Part shown: positions 61,281-64,000 of the stretch, one piece after another | How the letters are laid out: the number at the start of each line of letters is the position of its first letter | Position numbering within the stretch: the first letter of the stretch is position 1 | Assembly: GCF_047511655.1 (NCBI RefSeq) | Contig: NC_133386.1 | Location: forward strand, 78,867,501 to 78,931,500 | Origin: Castor canadensis | Lineage: Eukaryota; Chordata; Mammalia; Rodentia; Castoridae | Length of the DNA: 64,000 bases | Direction: 5' to 3' | The notes under the pieces: model-generated | Told to the model about the DNA's origin: nothing | Database searches by the model: none | The model's input: the letters and a program-made list of their open reading frames with translations, nothing else | Position numbers and translations under genes: made by a program

Positions 61281-61749
61281 TGTTAGGAACGGGAATCCTA
61301 TTCCCCCAAGAGACAGAGAGCCAGGCGTGAATGCAATCAACAAAGCAGAGTTTATTGGGCTGGCTAGCCAGGGTCGAGCTCCCACATGGACACGCAGGAC
61401 CGGTTAGGAAAACACGACCCTCAGCCTCTTTAGGGGAAATCTTATATAGACCACTACCTGCCATTACAGCAAAAGCCCGCGCAGCACTTAACCAATGATT
61501 TTGTAACACAGAGTAAAAGGTCAGCAGTTGCGCGCGTATTTTCGTTATCAACATTGAGCAAGCAGGCAGAGCACATCTTGCACGTACATCCTGTCACCTT
61601 TTGCAACCTTCTCACATTCCTCACATTCTATATCCCTGAGCCAAGCCCTGCTGCCCTGCTTATCTTATCTACACGGGGCATCTGGTACCGGTTTCTCCAA
61701 CAGGGGTGTGGGGTCCATTGAGACATCTCATTCCTTCTTATCCCTTTCA
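61281..61749 (-). repeat. 5' LTR of the provirus
   Basis: Begins TGAAAGGGA and ends CTAACA on the minus strand. A TATA box TATATAA is at 61448-61442 and the polyadenylation hexamer AATAAA is at 61356-61351, giving a U3-R-U5 arrangement. It has lost five CpG sites relative to the 3' copy (G-A or C-T changes). An inverted CCAAT motif is present in U3. Confidence 0.95.
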
Positions 61750-61935
61750 CAACCTGTCACTTTCTACCATTGGTTAGCTGCATAAGCTTGGATAAGTCAG
61801 TTTATTTCCCTATTTGTCTATTTATCAAATGGCAACAATGAGTTTAGCTACTTTAAAAGGAGTTTGTGAAGATTAAATAAGTTCATATTGCAAAAGCCTT
61901 TAGAATATCTGGTGAATACTACTTATTAGAAAATA
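61750..61935 (+). mobile_element. MIR element interrupted by the provirus
   Basis: Right of the provirus: 'ctgtcactttctaccattgg', 'ttagctgcataagcttggat' and 'agtcagtttatttccctatt' follow the MIR order. Its 5' part (gagcataaatttaatgttga) lies left of the provirus at about 53077-53106. Removing the element and one CAAC copy gives a continuous MIR. Confidence 0.75.
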
Positions 61936-62009
61936 GAGTAATCATCACATAGTTATACTTTGTTATATATCCATCTATTCATTTAACAAATTCCTGATCT
62001 ATTTTTTCT

Positions 62010-62365
62010 TTCTTTTGAAAACTTAAAATTAATGTTTATTGATATTCATTAATATACATATCAATGGGTTCAGTGTATACTGATCAAATCTAACTTCCTT
62101 TATCCATCCTCCTCCCTACCTTCCTACCTCTACTCATCACTCTCCAACACATACGTCCATATATGAGAAATGGCATGTCTTTGTTTCTGGCTTATTTCAC
62201 TTATCAAAATGTCCTCTAGTTCCATCCATTTTTCTTACCTTATCTTTAAGGATAAGAAGTATTTTATGGCATATATATATATGTATATATATATATACAT
62301 ATGTGTATCCCATTTTCTTCATCCATTATTTGATGGTCTATTTATATACACAGAATTTGTGCTAG
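62010..62365 (-). mobile_element. L1 3' region fragment, minus strand
   Basis: Text such as 'tttctggcttatttcactta', 'gttccatccatttttcttac' and 'catccattatttgatggtct' is the reverse of an L1 3' region. An (AT)n-type simple repeat lies at 62273-62300 and is probably derived from it. A chance frame runs across (62170-62433). Confidence 0.55.
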
Positions 62366-64000
62366 GTGTTGGAAGGAATGCCATAAAGTACAATACATAC
62401 ATAATATTGGACCTCAAAAGGAATAGACACTAAGGATGCAGGTCTAAGCTAAAGCAATAGAAACTATAATGGAGTTGAACAAATTTAGAAAGTAGAAAAC
62501 ACAGGATATGGTAACTGATTAAATGTAGGAGTGAAAGAAAAAGAGATATGAAAGTGGCTTTCTTCTCCACCATTTAGCTTATATATTCACATAAAGTGTG
62601 TTTTAGAATGAGGAAGGAAATGTGGAAGGAGAAATAGGCTTTGAATGAAAGAAAATCACATTGATTTGGATATTTCAGCTTCTGGTGCCTGTATGTAGAG
62701 ATGAACCTGGAGCTCAAGATAAAAAGACACTGTAGTTATACAGTTGAGATGATTAGAGAAGGCACAGAAGTCATAGAAAACACTCAGGGAAGACATTCAA
62801 AAGAAGAAGAAATTTCAAATTATCTCAGGATTTAAGAGACAATTGAAGAGATAAATCAGCAAAGCCAGAAAGAATACTTTGAAATATAGAACATTAGAGT
62901 ATAATACCATGGCAATGCAGCTGGAAAAGGTCTCACATGCCTAAAAGTGGCAGCTGATGCTGGAAGACTAAGTACAATAAAGATTGAAAGTGCACCCTTG
63001 TATGAGATGATTAGGTAATATTGGTTATGGTGAGTTGGTAAAAATAGTATACCTTGTGGATGATAAAAATGACTTAGACATCACAGAACTAGCGTTTTTT
63101 CTAACTTTCTAGCCACTTTCTCTGACTCATTGGGTAACATCACTGTCTAAACTCTATGCTCAATCCCATCTGTATAAAGAGAGCTTCATGAAAGTCACTC
63201 ATTGGACTGTCAGAAGATTTAAATGAGGTAATAATACAGGCCAGTTGCACAGTAACTAGCAAACATTATTAACTCAACAAATATTAGCTTTTACTGTTAA
63301 TGATGAAATTATGACAGTTGTTTAAGGATAAAATGGGAGTTTAGAACTTTAAGGAATGGAAGGAAAGGAATAAAGCATTCACTTTGTAGGAAACATTGAC
63401 CACAGAGGGATTCCTTTTTTTCCCCTAGAATAGAAAAAGACTTGAATATGTTTTTAGACAAAAGAGAAAGAACCGGTAAGTGAATAAAAATAATACTATT
63501 ATAAGAAATGGAAACTTCTTTATTTAAGGAAAATTTTCTCACAAGAGATAAATTTCATGGAGAGATAATGAGACAAGTTCAATAACTCAATAACAGAAAG
63601 TAATATGTGGATTGAAACATCTCTGGATGAATCTAATTTATGAAACCACCTACAATTTGTTGAAAAATGTCTCTTCCTTTTGGTACTTTCAATTTACAGT
63701 TCTTTATTACTTCTGAAATTAATATGAATTCTTGAAAGATGTGACCAATAGTCCACCACTACCACCATGCAGGTTTAGGTAGGTGGGATAGCACCCCTTT
63801 CCAATAGTTTTCCAGCCATGTGAGAATGGGGGAGAGAGGTAGTCAACTTTCTCAGAAGATCTCAGGCTACACACTGGACAATGCAGATTATCTTGTGGGC
63901 ATAAAAATATTCAGCAGTCAAAAAGTGTCTTCCAAAATGGAGGTAAGTGGTCCTATGATGGTCACAGAAACGGGAAAATGAGTAAAGAAAATTTTCATCT
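62366..64000. other. Intergenic, no gene seen
   Basis: AT-rich sequence with no recognised repeat or gene. The single short frame (63309-63542, minus) has no features. Confidence 0.5.

Larger units (their letters stand above)
53107..61749 (-). mobile_element. Full-length gammaretrovirus-like provirus (class I ERV)
   Basis: An 8643-bp element running right to left, bounded by two 469-bp LTRs and a 4-bp CAAC duplication (53103-53106 and 61750-61753). Order on the minus strand: 5' LTR, PBS, glyco-Gag-type leader, gag, protease, RT, RNase H, integrase, env SU, env TM, polypurine tract, 3' LTR. The same-frame gag-pro junction separated by one stop codon, single CCHC knuckle, PPPY late motif, GPY/F integrase end, CWLC motif in SU and a 4-bp duplication all fit gammaretroviruses. 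Gag-pol and env are each interrupted, so this copy is defective as it stands. No large deletion is visible. It inserted into an older MIR element. The LTRs differ at 7 of 469 positions, which suggests a geologically recent insertion. Confidence 0.97.

Noticed and set aside
53107..61749. APOBEC3-type hypermutation as the cause of the stops
   Set aside because: The stops are mostly TGA at positions where Arg (CGA) is plausible, and the LTR differences are CpG transitions. There is no visible excess of TGG to TAG or TGA changes.
1..64000. CRISPR arrays, bacterial operons, tRNA or rRNA genes
   Set aside because: Nothing of this kind is visible. The tRNA-like segments are ID or MIR SINE bodies with A tails or heavy divergence.

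Overview
This is a 64 kb piece of mammalian nuclear DNA, almost certainly from a rodent. It is AT-rich and dense in repeats, and it carries many copies of a composite SINE that joins a 7SL/B1-like part to an ID-like (tRNA-derived) tail. By recollection, that SINE type and the L1 3' ends fit a beaver-like (Castorimorpha) rodent, but I hold the placement below order level with low confidence.

One host protein-coding gene is visible: TPBG (trophoblast glycoprotein, 5T4) on the minus strand at 26199-27461. It is an uninterrupted 420-codon reading frame in a CpG island (about 26.8-28.7 kb). The flanks (about 1-26 kb and 29-53 kb) are gene-poor. They hold layers of repeats: old L1M fragments, MIR/L2-like and hAT-type fossils, ID and B1-like SINEs, a decayed class III (ERV-L-like) pol relic at 17.5-19.1 kb, and two solo LTRs with perfect 6-bp target duplications (5053-5408 and 13931-14298).

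The most striking object is a nearly full-length gammaretrovirus-like provirus on the minus strand, 53107-61749 (8643 bp). It has two 469-bp LTRs that differ at 7 positions, a 4-bp CAAC target duplication, a tRNA-Gln-type primer binding site, a polypurine tract, and recognisable gag (with a glycosylated-Gag-type leader), pro-pol and env. Its organisation reads right to left: 5' LTR, PBS, glyco-Gag leader, gag, protease, RT, RNase H, integrase, env (SU then TM), PPT, 3' LTR. It is inactive as it stands. Seven premature in-frame stops (five of them TGA), two frameshifts at C homopolymers and the loss of a conserved TM cysteine break it. It inserted into an older MIR element. Its short age and preserved architecture make it the main focus of the findings.

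I found no evidence for RNA genes, CRISPR arrays or a bacterial-type system. No wholly novel system is evident. The points that deserve a second look are details of the provirus (a candidate CUG start for glyco-Gag, a TGA gag-pro junction with a possible hairpin, the CX6RC change in TM) and one unclassified repetitive block at 40.4-41.3 kb.
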